NCBI GenBank assembly: GCA_009700485.1
Contig: WLLZ01000021.1
Coordinates: 1 to 21,387 of the forward strand
From: Actinomycetota bacterium
Lineage (GTDB): Bacteria; Actinomycetota; Actinomycetes; S36-B12
Length of the DNA: 21,387 nucleotides
Direction of reading: 5' to 3'
The translations under genes were made by a program, and so were the position numbers. This document shows, piece by piece, positions 14,740 through 21,387 of this stretch (position 1 is the first letter of the stretch; every line of letters begins with the position of its first letter). The notes under the pieces were generated by a model. It made no database searches. It saw nothing but the letters and a program-made list of their open reading frames with translations, and was not told the origin of the DNA.

Positions 14740-16112
14740 GCGGCACCTAGTTGCATTAGTGCCGATGCCACCACATCCAAGCCAATACTCCGTGAGGCCT
14801 TAATTAAGACCACGTCACCGGGTGCAAGGCCACTTTCAAGTGCACTAATCGCGCCACTTGAGTCTGCGAACCACGTGGTGTTGGTCGCAGCCCCTTCGCT
14901 TACCCCCAAAAGCGCTGGGCGCGCACCCTCCCCGATGCACATGAGCTGATCAATCCCATTCTTGGCTGCATAGGCGCCAATCGTCGTGTGCTCGGCATCA
15001 GACCTCGCACCGAGTTCGCGCATTTCACCAAGAACAATCCAGGTGCGTCGTCCTGCGGCCATTGCCGCAAGCGTATCGATTGCTGCACGTACCGACTCCG
15101 GATTAGCGTTATACGCGTCATTGATCAGGGTGATACCTCGAGGTAGTTGATGAACTTCCATTCGCCATTTACTTGCGGGGGTTGCTGCGCGCAATGCCAT
15201 GGCGATGGTCTCGATATTGACACCTAGCGAGTATGCGATACCGGCCGCGATCAGCGCATTGGAAACGAAATGCCTACCGTGGTAGCGCAAAACAACCGGC
15301 ACACTCAAATCCTCGATCACCAGGGTAAAACTCGGTCGTGCTTGATCATCAAGTCGAACATCAGTTGCCCGGATGTCACTACCAACCGACTCACCGCAGG
15401 TAACAACCCGAGCCACGGTTCGAGCCGCCTGCTCCATGACCATCGCATCGTCGCGGTTCAAAATTGCGATCCCATTGCTCGGCAAGGTGGCGATAATTTC
15501 GCCTTTTGCTCGTGCCACCATCTCCTGGGTGCCGACCACGCCGACATGCGCGGATCCGATGTTGATGATGGCCGCAATATCAGGGGCGGCGATCTCAGCG
15601 AGATAGGTGAGGTGCCCCGCACCCCTCATGCCCATCTCGAGTACTAAAAACTGCGTTGCCTCATCCGCTCGCAAGATGGTTAGCGGAACACCGACCTCGG
15701 TGTTGAAGGATCCGACTGCCGCCACTGTGCTTCCAGCAGTTACAAGAACCTGAGCGAGCAGATCTTTCGTACTTGTTTTACCACTTGATCCCGTTATCGC
15801 AATAACCTTGCAACTCAACTTAGTCTCGCGCACCCAGCGCGCAAGGGCGCCCAGTGCCAGCACCGGATCGGACACCACAATGCAGGGCACATCGAGTTCG
15901 CGCCCAGCGAGCACAACTAAAGCCCCATTATTAATCGCACTTGCAGCAAAATCATGGCCATCAACGTTTTCGCCGCGGATAGCTATAAACATCGCACCCG
16001 CTACCGCCTGCCGCGAGTCAGTAACTAAATCGTTGACGATTACCGATACATCAACCTGATGCGCCGTGCCATCAAGGATTTCAGCGATTTTGGCGACACT
16101 CAAGGCGATCAT
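14736..16112 (-). CDS. murF: UDP-MurNAc-tripeptide:D-Ala-D-Ala ligase MurF
   Basis: Cytoplasmic ATP-dependent ligase that adds D-Ala-D-Ala to complete the UDP-MurNAc-pentapeptide. The N-terminal domain has VNDLVTDSRQAVAGAMFIAIRG (about 27-48). The P-loop is GSSGKTSTK (108-116), with the acidic block VLEMGMRGAGHL, then INIGSAHVG and the C-terminal INDAYNANPESVRAA. Length 458 aa is usual. It is joined to both neighbours by ATGA overlaps (murE at 16112-16109, mraY at 14739-14736). The D-Ala-D-Ala ligase gene that supplies its substrate is not in this window. Confidence 0.97.
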   Translation of the reverse strand: MIALSVAKIAEILDGTAHQVDVSVIVNDLVTDSRQAVAGAMFIAIRGENVDGHDFAASAINNGALVVLAGRELDVPCIVVSDPVLALGALARWVRETKLSCKVIAITGSSGKTSTKDLLAQVLVTAGSTVAAVGSFNTEVGVPLTILRADEATQFLVLEMGMRGAGHLTYLAEIAAPDIAAIINIGSAHVGVVGTQEMVARAKGEIIATLPSNGIAILNRDDAMVMEQAARTVARVVTCGESVGSDIRATDVRLDDQARPSFTLVIEDLSVPVVLRYHGRHFVSNALIAAGIAYSLGVNIETIAMALRAATPASKWRMEVHQLPRGITLINDAYNANPESVRAAIDTLAAMAAGRRTWIVLGEMRELGARSDAEHTTIGAYAAKNGIDQLMCIGEGARPALLGVSEGAATNTTWFADSSGAISALESGLAPGDVVLIKASRSIGLDVVASALMQLGAA

Positions 16113-17650
16113 GAAACAACTCCGGCTTGCTCTTGGAGCGCCGCGACCAATTCATCGCGATCATCAAATGGAATGATGACGCCAGCGACTTCCTGCCCTT
16201 GTTCATGCCCTTTACCAAGTACCAGCACGTAATCGCCAGACCGAGATAGCGATACCGCATGAAATATGGCGGCCCGGCGACCAGCAATCTCCGTGACAGC
16301 GGCGAGATGGCCTCGACTGGACGCGGTCACAGATCTAACTCCTTCCATTACCGCGGCTCGGATGAGCGATGGGTTTTCTGATCTTGGATTGTCATCAGTC
16401 ACGATAACGTGGTCTGCGAGCAGAGCGGCTGATTCACCCATCTCACGGCGCTTTTGTCGATCCCGATCCCCACCTGCTCCGAGCACTACGATCACCGCAC
16501 CCCGGCAATTCTCCCGCACACTGGCGATCGCACCGGCTATCGCGTCCGAGGTATGCGCGTAGTCGACAACCCCGGTAATACCAGCAAACTTACCTACCAC
16601 CTGCATTCTTCCGGGCACCGAGACTGACGCAAGCCCGGCCGCTGCCTGATCCGGGGTGATGCCGGCACTTCGAAGCATCACATAAGCACATAAATTGTTG
16701 GCCCGGTTGAATGCACCAGGTAGTCGACTTTGTAGTTCTTGTACTTCGCCTCCTGGGCCATTCACCAAAGTTCGCCCACCGACAGTAGTCAAGTTCCAGT
16801 CGGCCACCGCCCCTTGGCTCGACCAGGTCACCACCGGAATATTCGCTTCGGCCGCCAGCCGCGCACCCCACGGGGTATCAACACCTATTACCCCGATGCC
16901 TGCACGTGATGGGGTAAAGAGATTTGCCTTCGCCCTGAAGTATGCCTCCATGGTGCCGTGGTAGTCCAGGTGATCCTGCGATAAATTCGTGAATGCTGCA
17001 ATCGAGAATCTAAGCCCATTGACGCGCCCTTCCATCAGCGCGTGGCTTGATACTTCAATGGCAACGTCTTGGACCCCACGCTCACGCATCACGCCAAGCA
17101 AGGCGTGTAAATGCGGAGCTTCGGGAGTTGTACGAATGGCACTTAAAGACTCGTCGCCGATTCGCACCCCGACCGTGCCTATTAATCCGGTGGTGCGACC
17201 AGCGGCACGCAGCCCTGCTTCGACTAAGTAGGTAACTGTGGTTTTGCCATTGGTTCCGGTAACTCCAAATAGTCGAAGTGGAGCACTTAGCAAGTCGTCA
17301 GGTGAACCTTGATAGACCTGCGCCGCCAAGGCACCAATCGCCTGCCTCGGGCTCTGCACGATAACAATCGGAAAGTTGGCCGGCCCATTCGCAACCAAAC
17401 TTTTCGCGCCCTCGTCATCGGTTAAGACGCCGCCGGCCCCAGCCGCCATTGCCGAGTCTACGAAAGTTGAGCCGTGGGTGATGTGGCCAGGCAAAGCCGC
17501 GAATAGATCACCGCTTTTCACCTCGCGCGAATCTAATTCCAGGCCCGAAATAAGTACCGAGCTGTCGCCTATGATCGTAAAGCCACCCGCCGCTGGACAA
17601 AGCTCGGCGAGGGTCGTAGTGCGCGGCATGGGCCGTGGCACTGAAGTCAT
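16109..17650 (-). CDS. murE: UDP-MurNAc-L-Ala-D-Glu:meso-diaminopimelate ligase MurE
   Basis: Cytoplasmic ligase adding the third stem-peptide residue. The P-loop is GTNGKTT (132-138). IEVSSHALMEGRV and NLSQDHLDYHG follow, with the lysine expected to be carbamylated in YFRAKANLF (K241). DDNPRSENP (D420-R423) carries the DNPR signature that selects meso-diaminopimelate rather than lysine, so the host wall should be DAP-type. Length is 513 aa. It begins 5 bp after the ftsI stop; MTSVPRPM could alternatively start at M8. It overlaps murF by ATGA. Confidence 0.98.
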   Translation of the reverse strand: MTSVPRPMPRTTTLAELCPAAGGFTIIGDSSVLISGLELDSREVKSGDLFAALPGHITHGSTFVDSAMAAGAGGVLTDDEGAKSLVANGPANFPIVIVQSPRQAIGALAAQVYQGSPDDLLSAPLRLFGVTGTNGKTTVTYLVEAGLRAAGRTTGLIGTVGVRIGDESLSAIRTTPEAPHLHALLGVMRERGVQDVAIEVSSHALMEGRVNGLRFSIAAFTNLSQDHLDYHGTMEAYFRAKANLFTPSRAGIGVIGVDTPWGARLAAEANIPVVTWSSQGAVADWNLTTVGGRTLVNGPGGEVQELQSRLPGAFNRANNLCAYVMLRSAGITPDQAAAGLASVSVPGRMQVVGKFAGITGVVDYAHTSDAIAGAIASVRENCRGAVIVVLGAGGDRDRQKRREMGESAALLADHVIVTDDNPRSENPSLIRAAVMEGVRSVTASSRGHLAAVTEIAGRRAAIFHAVSLSRSGDYVLVLGKGHEQGQEVAGVIIPFDDRDELVAALQEQAGVVS

Positions 17651-17655
17651 CGGGC

Positions 17656-19461
17656 CTACCCGCCGCCAAATGTCAAAGCCAAGTTCGCTGGGCGAGTACC
17701 GGTCGGAGGTATTTGCTGGGCCTGCAGCGCGTATGTCATCACTTTCTTAAAAACCGGAGCAGCGAGTTCGCCACCGTAACGGCCGCTACGTGGATTCACC
17801 AAGCTCACTGCAACAACTAGCTGCGCATCGTCGGCCGGAGCAATCCCGATAAACGAAGCGACTACCCCACCCCGATAGCAGCCACATGAGGGGTCGACAT
17901 ACATTGCGGTACCGGTCTTGCCCCCAATTCGATACCCGGGGATTTTCGCATTCATGCCAGTTCCGCCTTCACCGACAACGCTCTCAAGCATTGCGCTAAC
18001 CTGCTGCGCGGTTTCGGGGCTGACAACTTGAGTGGAAATAGGTTTCGGCGGCTGATTTACCGACCCATCCTCGTTGATCACCCCAGCTACCAAACTGGGC
18101 TGCACCCGAACCCCGTCATTGGCAATAGTTGCATAAACGCTGGCGGCCTGTACCGCATTGACACTCAGCCCTTGACCAAATGCGATGGTCGGAAATGAGG
18201 TAGCGCTCCAATCCTTGTAATCAGGCACTCTGCCGGTGCTTTCACCGGGGAAATTAAGCCCGGTAACTTCACCGATACCAAATTTCTTTAGGTAGCCATA
18301 AAGGGTTCTTCCACCTATCCGCTCAGCGGCCAAAATTGTCCCCATGTTGCTTGACTTCGCCATCACTCCAGCCAGAGTGAGTTGCAAAGTGCCATGTGGG
18401 GTGCTGTCGCGGAAGACTTTGCCTCCGCGCTTGAGGCCACTTGGAACCGTGAAAGTCGAATACGGGGTTGCCATTCCTTGATCGACAACCGCCGCCAATG
18501 TCATCAACTTACTCGTAGACCCCGGCTCATAGACGTCACTCAGTGCCCGATTACCACGATCATCGGCAGCTGCCGAGCCAGCTTTATTCGCGTCAAACGT
18601 CGGTGCTTCAGCCAATGCGAGGATTTTCCCAGTCTTGGGATCCATCACCACAACGGTGCCGCTATCTGCTCGCGAGGATGCCACCTGAGCTGCGATTGCG
18701 GCTTGGGCAACGTGCTGGATGTCGCGGTTGATTGTCAACTGCACGCTGGCTCCGGCCGTTGCATCAACCTGGTTTTGTTGCGCGGTTGGAATTGCCCGAC
18801 CACCCGGGCCCCGCTCAAATGTCACACTCCCAGCTGTGCCTGCGAGTACGGCTTCATAGGCGTATTCAATACCACCTGCACCAGTGCCGTCCGCACCTAC
18901 GAATCCAACGACATTGGCACCAAGGTCTTCACCTGGATAAATCCGCCTCGCTGTCCCTTCACTGAAGATGCCGGGTAATCTCAGCGCTTCGATCCGCCGC
19001 CAGGTATCAGGAGTCAACTCTTTAGCGACATACACAAACCGGCGATCACCGGTCAAACGAGTGATTAGTTCGCCAATATCTGTGCCGAGAATTGGTGACA
19101 GTGCAATAGCCACCGCGGTGGGGTCACTCACCAAAGTTTGGTCGACCGTCAAATTGCGGGCTTCGACAGTTACTGCTAGCGGCTGCCCATTCGCGTCAAT
19201 GATGTCACCGCGCCCGGCCATAATTGGCACGGTTCGTAGTCGTTGATCAAGGGCTGCTGACGCCAGGGATTCACCGCGTACGGCCTGTAAATCAATTAGC
19301 CGAGCCGCAAAAATCGTGAGTACGATGACGGTCACCAAAGTGAGAATTCCACCACGCTTATAAGGACTGCCAAGTCGCAGATTGGCTACCGGGCGCCGAT
19401 CACGTGGGCGTTCAACTCTTGCCCCTGAACTAGAGCGCTGACGAGTTGAGGTGCTGGCCAT
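17656..19461 (-). CDS. ftsI: Septal class B penicillin-binding protein FtsI (PBP2b/PBP3)
   Basis: Septal D,D-transpeptidase, partner of FtsW. I place the start at ATG 19461 (601 aa, MASTSTRQRSSSGAR); the open frame reaches 29 codons farther upstream, but that part lies over the 3' end of ftsL in another frame and looks like shadow (HRCRPCRQ). A basic cytoplasmic tail precedes one transmembrane helix (about 37-54). The PBP dimer domain follows (GRGDIIDANGQPLAV, then GFVGADGTGAGGIEYAYE). Catalytic motifs: STSK with nucleophile S315, SSN (370-372) and KTG (515-517). No PASTA domain is present. The ribosome binding site is weak; the 14 bp gap from ftsL suggests coupling. Confidence 0.96.
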   Translation of the reverse strand: MASTSTRQRSSSGARVERPRDRRPVANLRLGSPYKRGGILTLVTVIVLTIFAARLIDLQAVRGESLASAALDQRLRTVPIMAGRGDIIDANGQPLAVTVEARNLTVDQTLVSDPTAVAIALSPILGTDIGELITRLTGDRRFVYVAKELTPDTWRRIEALRLPGIFSEGTARRIYPGEDLGANVVGFVGADGTGAGGIEYAYEAVLAGTAGSVTFERGPGGRAIPTAQQNQVDATAGASVQLTINRDIQHVAQAAIAAQVASSRADSGTVVVMDPKTGKILALAEAPTFDANKAGSAAADDRGNRALSDVYEPGSTSKLMTLAAVVDQGMATPYSTFTVPSGLKRGGKVFRDSTPHGTLQLTLAGVMAKSSNMGTILAAERIGGRTLYGYLKKFGIGEVTGLNFPGESTGRVPDYKDWSATSFPTIAFGQGLSVNAVQAASVYATIANDGVRVQPSLVAGVINEDGSVNQPPKPISTQVVSPETAQQVSAMLESVVGEGGTGMNAKIPGYRIGGKTGTAMYVDPSCGCYRGGVVASFIGIAPADDAQLVVAVSLVNPRSGRYGGELAAPVFKKVMTYALQAQQIPPTGTRPANLALTFGGG

Positions 19462-19475
19462 ACCGGAGCCGTTAC

Positions 19476-20246
19476 TCAGTTCACCGGCTTGGCGACAAGG
19501 CCGGCATCGGTGCTGATATTGCCAATCTGAATCGGTATTTCGGTCCACATCGAGTTCTCATTTTGATTGCCCTTAGCGGCGCCTTTACCGGCGCCCTTAC
19601 CGGCACCCTTACCGGCACCAATAATTAAATTCGCGGACTTTGCCGCATCCGCAGCGGCCGGGTCATAGTTCTCCCCCGGCGCTATCGGCAGATCGGTACC
19701 TACCGCGTCCCCACTTACCGCCTCCAGCGCCGTGGCATCAGCGGGAGTCGCAATCATCGAGGTAGCCGCTAACGGGTTGGTAACCGGGCGACCCGGGGCC
19801 GGCTTGGGATTGCCGAGAATTGCGCCGTCGGGTAGGCGCAGGAAGACCGGATTTTGACTCGGCACCATCCCAAGTGCCCGAGCCTGACTTTCGAGGGTTC
19901 CCGGAGTAGATGCCGCCTCCACCACCTGGGTGAGTGCGGCTTCCTGCTCTGAAAGTGCCGCCTGCTCCTGCTGCAACTCACTGAGGGTAAATGCACCTTG
20001 GGCCAACGACGTGTTAATCACCAACATGGCAACCAGGCCGATACCGAGCAACCCCGTGACAAAGAGGATAAAGACTCCACGGCTCGCGCGCTCTGCACGA
20101 AGTGGCGAAACCAAACGCAAGTTCGGCCGAGCATGCCCACGCGCATGTGCGCCGCGAGTTGCATACTCCGTGGCGTCAGTGGTAGCGGAGTCAATATCAC
20201 CCAAGATCTCAGGGGCCACCTCGTGCTTACGGGCAGTTGAACTCAT
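19476..20246 (-). CDS. ftsL: FtsL-like bitopic septal protein with low-complexity C-terminal tail
   Basis: Small divisome protein expected to pair with an FtsB/DivIC-like partner and activate FtsW-FtsI. The identification rests on its place between rsmH and ftsI and on topology. There is a cytoplasmic N-terminus with the juxtamembrane motif RPNLRLVSPLRAERASR (40-56), one transmembrane helix (about 57-78), a short coiled coil rich in Gln/Glu/Leu (about 87-112), and the block ESQARALGMVPSQNPVFLRLP (119-139). The remainder (about 140-256) is a Pro/Ala/Gly-rich extension with a GAGK repeat (about 210-226). At 256 aa it is long for FtsL because of this tail. It overlaps rsmH by ATGA (20246-20243). 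Confidence 0.88.
   Translation of the reverse strand: MSSTARKHEVAPEILGDIDSATTDATEYATRGAHARGHARPNLRLVSPLRAERASRGVFILFVTGLLGIGLVAMLVINTSLAQGAFTLSELQQEQAALSEQEAALTQVVEAASTPGTLESQARALGMVPSQNPVFLRLPDGAILGNPKPAPGRPVTNPLAATSMIATPADATALEAVSGDAVGTDLPIAPGENYDPAAADAAKSANLIIGAGKGAGKGAGKGAAKGNQNENSMWTEIPIQIGNISTDAGLVAKPVN
19570..19617. repeat. 12 bp in-frame tandem repeat in ftsL (GAGK repeat)
   Basis: Four units of 12 bp: cccttagcggcg (19570), cctttaccggcg (19582), and cccttaccggca twice (19594, 19606). On the minus strand they encode the Gly-Ala-Gly-Lys tetrapeptide and a GAAK variant in the extracytoplasmic tail of FtsL. The last two units are identical, so the tract is probably length-variable, always in frame. 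Confidence 0.9.
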
Positions 20247-21193
20247 GCCGCCACCCGCTCTGCTGCACGAATGCGAACTGATGCCGATCGCGGATTACCG
20301 GCCAGTTCACTTTCATCCGCAATCTCGGCACCGCGCGTTAGCAAATGCAGCCACGGAAGCAGGTTGTCGGGAATGACCGGCAGCCCGCGCGGCACATCAG
20401 GATGTGCACCCTTGGCGAGTACCTGCTTAACCATGCGATCTTCAAGTGATTGATATGACATCACCACAATGCGCCCCCCAAGGCAAAGTGCATCAAGAGC
20501 AGCAGGCAGCGCGGCTCGGAGTGCATCCAGCTCGCCGTTTACTTCAATTCGCAAAGCCTGGAAGGTGCGCTTAGCCGGATTGCCTCCAGTGCGCCGAGCC
20601 GGTGCCGGGATCGCATCGCGAATAAGTTCAACCAACCGCGTGGAGTTACTAAATGGTGCTACCGCGCGCTCGGCAACGATCTTGGAGGCAATTCGCCCGG
20701 CAAACTTCTCTTCGCCATAAATACGCAGCACGCGCGCAAGGTGCTTTTCGTCATAGGTGTTTAGTACGTCTGCCGCCGTCATACCCGTGGAAGCATCCAT
20801 CCGCATGTCTAGCGGTGAGTTGTTCGCATATGAGAAGCCGCGCTCAGCGACATCTAGTTGCATCGAGGAAACTCCAAGATCAAACAGGATTCCCTGTACC
20901 GATGGCAAACCCAGCGAAGTTAAAACCTGCGGCAGTTCGTCGTAGACCGCATGCACAAGGGTGATGCGCTCACCGAAATTCGCTAGTCGTTCACGTGATA
21001 ACTCGATGGCATCGTTATCTCTATCAAGGCCAACTAGAAGTAGCTCGGGAAATTGCTGAAGGGCGTATTCGGCGTGTCCGCCCAGCCCCACGGTCGCATC
21101 CACGAGTACCGCACCCGGGGCCGAAAGGGCCGGCGCCAAGAGCGCGATGACCCGAGCTGGCATCACCGGCAGGTGGCCCACTGAAGTAGCCAT
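20243..21193 (-). CDS. rsmH: 16S rRNA (cytosine(1402)-N(4))-methyltransferase RsmH (MraW)
   Basis: AdoMet-dependent enzyme that N4-methylates C1402 in the ribosomal P-site; it is the usual first enzyme gene of dcw clusters. The N-terminus VGHLPVMPARVIALLAP and the AdoMet loop VDATVGLGGHAEYAL (31-45) are diagnostic. GLDRDNDAI, ILFDLGVSSMQLD, RGFSYANNSPLDMRMD, NPAKRTFQALRIEVN and VVMSYQSLEDRMVK follow in the family order. Length 316 aa is normal. Its ATG overlaps the stop of the small upstream reading frame by one base (TGATG), and its own stop overlaps the ftsL ATG. Confidence 0.98.
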   Translation of the reverse strand: MATSVGHLPVMPARVIALLAPALSAPGAVLVDATVGLGGHAEYALQQFPELLLVGLDRDNDAIELSRERLANFGERITLVHAVYDELPQVLTSLGLPSVQGILFDLGVSSMQLDVAERGFSYANNSPLDMRMDASTGMTAADVLNTYDEKHLARVLRIYGEEKFAGRIASKIVAERAVAPFSNSTRLVELIRDAIPAPARRTGGNPAKRTFQALRIEVNGELDALRAALPAALDALCLGGRIVVMSYQSLEDRMVKQVLAKGAHPDVPRGLPVIPDNLLPWLHLLTRGAEIADESELAGNPRSASVRIRAAERVAA

Positions 21194-21387
21194 CAGATTG
21201 GGCCCCAGCCACTAACTAAAATCGAGAAACCGGCCATTACCGCCGATGTCAGGCCAGCCGCGAGCGCCAATACCGCGAACAGGCGCAGTGCATGGCGGGC
21301 CCGGTGGCTTACTGGCACAACGCGCAAGACAGGCACGCTCGGGCGCTGCTGTGGCATCGCCACAGTCAGATCCGTGAGCTCCCGTGC
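21193..21387 (-). CDS. Small single-pass membrane protein upstream of rsmH, function unknown
   Basis: The frame ends TGA at 21195-21193, sharing its final A with the rsmH ATG. It is open to the right window edge, so the N-terminus may be missing. From ATG 21357 it would be 54 aa: a basic, Pro/Val-containing cytoplasmic part with RPSVPVLRVVPVSHRAR (5-21), a hydrophobic segment at about 23-50 (LFAVLALAAGLTSAVMAGF) and a very short end (SGWGPI). The one-base overlap with rsmH argues that it is translated. The juxtamembrane pattern resembles those of FtsL and FtsI just downstream. It does not resemble MraZ, the usual gene here. No clear ribosome binding site is seen before ATG 21357 or GTG 21363. 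Confidence 0.6.
   Translation of the reverse strand, partial: ARELTDLTVAMPQQRPSVPVLRVVPVSHRARHALRLFAVLALAAGLTSAVMAGFSILVSGWGPI

Noticed and set aside
18382..18978. 198-codon plus-strand open frame inside ftsI
   Set aside because: Antisense to the transpeptidase and dimerisation domains; Cys/His-rich composition is a by-product of the opposite frame and does not form an ordered zinc-binding motif.
19462..19548. N-terminal extension of FtsI to the first ATG of the open frame
   Set aside because: The extra 29 residues overlap the ftsL 3' end out of frame and do not look like a cytoplasmic FtsI tail; ATG 19461 gives the usual basic tail and correct spacing.

Overview
The window is the division and cell wall (dcw) cluster of an actinobacterium, read almost entirely from the minus strand, with ileS next to it on the plus strand. 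The host assignment rests on gene order: rsmH-ftsL-ftsI-murE-murF-mraY-murD-ftsW-murG-murC-ftsQ-ftsZ-pgeF-yggS-sepF-yggT-divIVA is the classical actinobacterial arrangement. There is no ftsA, and SepF and DivIVA are present. MurE carries the DNPR motif of the meso-diaminopimelate-adding type. By eye the base composition is only moderately GC-rich for the phylum, so a small-genome, perhaps aquatic, actinobacterium is possible; that is an inference.

Layout, left to right. 1-187 (-): N-terminal end of a Lys/Ala/Pro/Val-repeat protein running off the left edge, probably the Lys-rich head of a TraR/DksA-type zinc-finger protein. 355-3507 (+): ileS, divergent from it. 3478-6451 (-): divIVA, yggT, sepF, yggS and pgeF, the accessory division genes. 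6461-7597 (-): ftsZ. 7598-7801: a 204 bp spacer, the longest non-coding stretch here, with a 23 bp palindrome, a G-quadruplex motif and a long hairpin. 7802-20246 (-): ftsQ back through murC, murG, ftsW, murD, mraY, murF, murE and ftsI to ftsL. 20243-21193 (-): rsmH. 21193-21387 (-): a small single-pass membrane protein ending one base inside the rsmH start.

How the genes work together. MurC, MurD, MurE and MurF build the UDP-MurNAc-pentapeptide, MraY and MurG make lipid II, and FtsW (glycan polymerase) with FtsI (transpeptidase) use it at the septum. FtsL and FtsQ regulate that synthase. FtsZ is the ring, SepF its membrane anchor, and DivIVA organises polar or septal growth. PgeF (peptidoglycan editing), YggS (PLP homeostasis) and YggT are the usual companions. 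Six junctions are ATGA start/stop overlaps, so most of the cluster is probably one translationally coupled operon whose main promoter lies beyond the right edge.

I see no tRNA, rRNA, mobile element, CRISPR array or obvious broken gene, and no gene-free stretch over 300 bases. The content is conventional. The points worth a second look are non-coding or small: the ftsQ-ftsZ spacer, a 13 bp tandem array joining pgeF to yggS, a small membrane protein upstream of rsmH that shares a juxtamembrane motif with FtsL and FtsI, a short DivIVA, and a 30 bp tail-to-tail overlap of ileS and divIVA.
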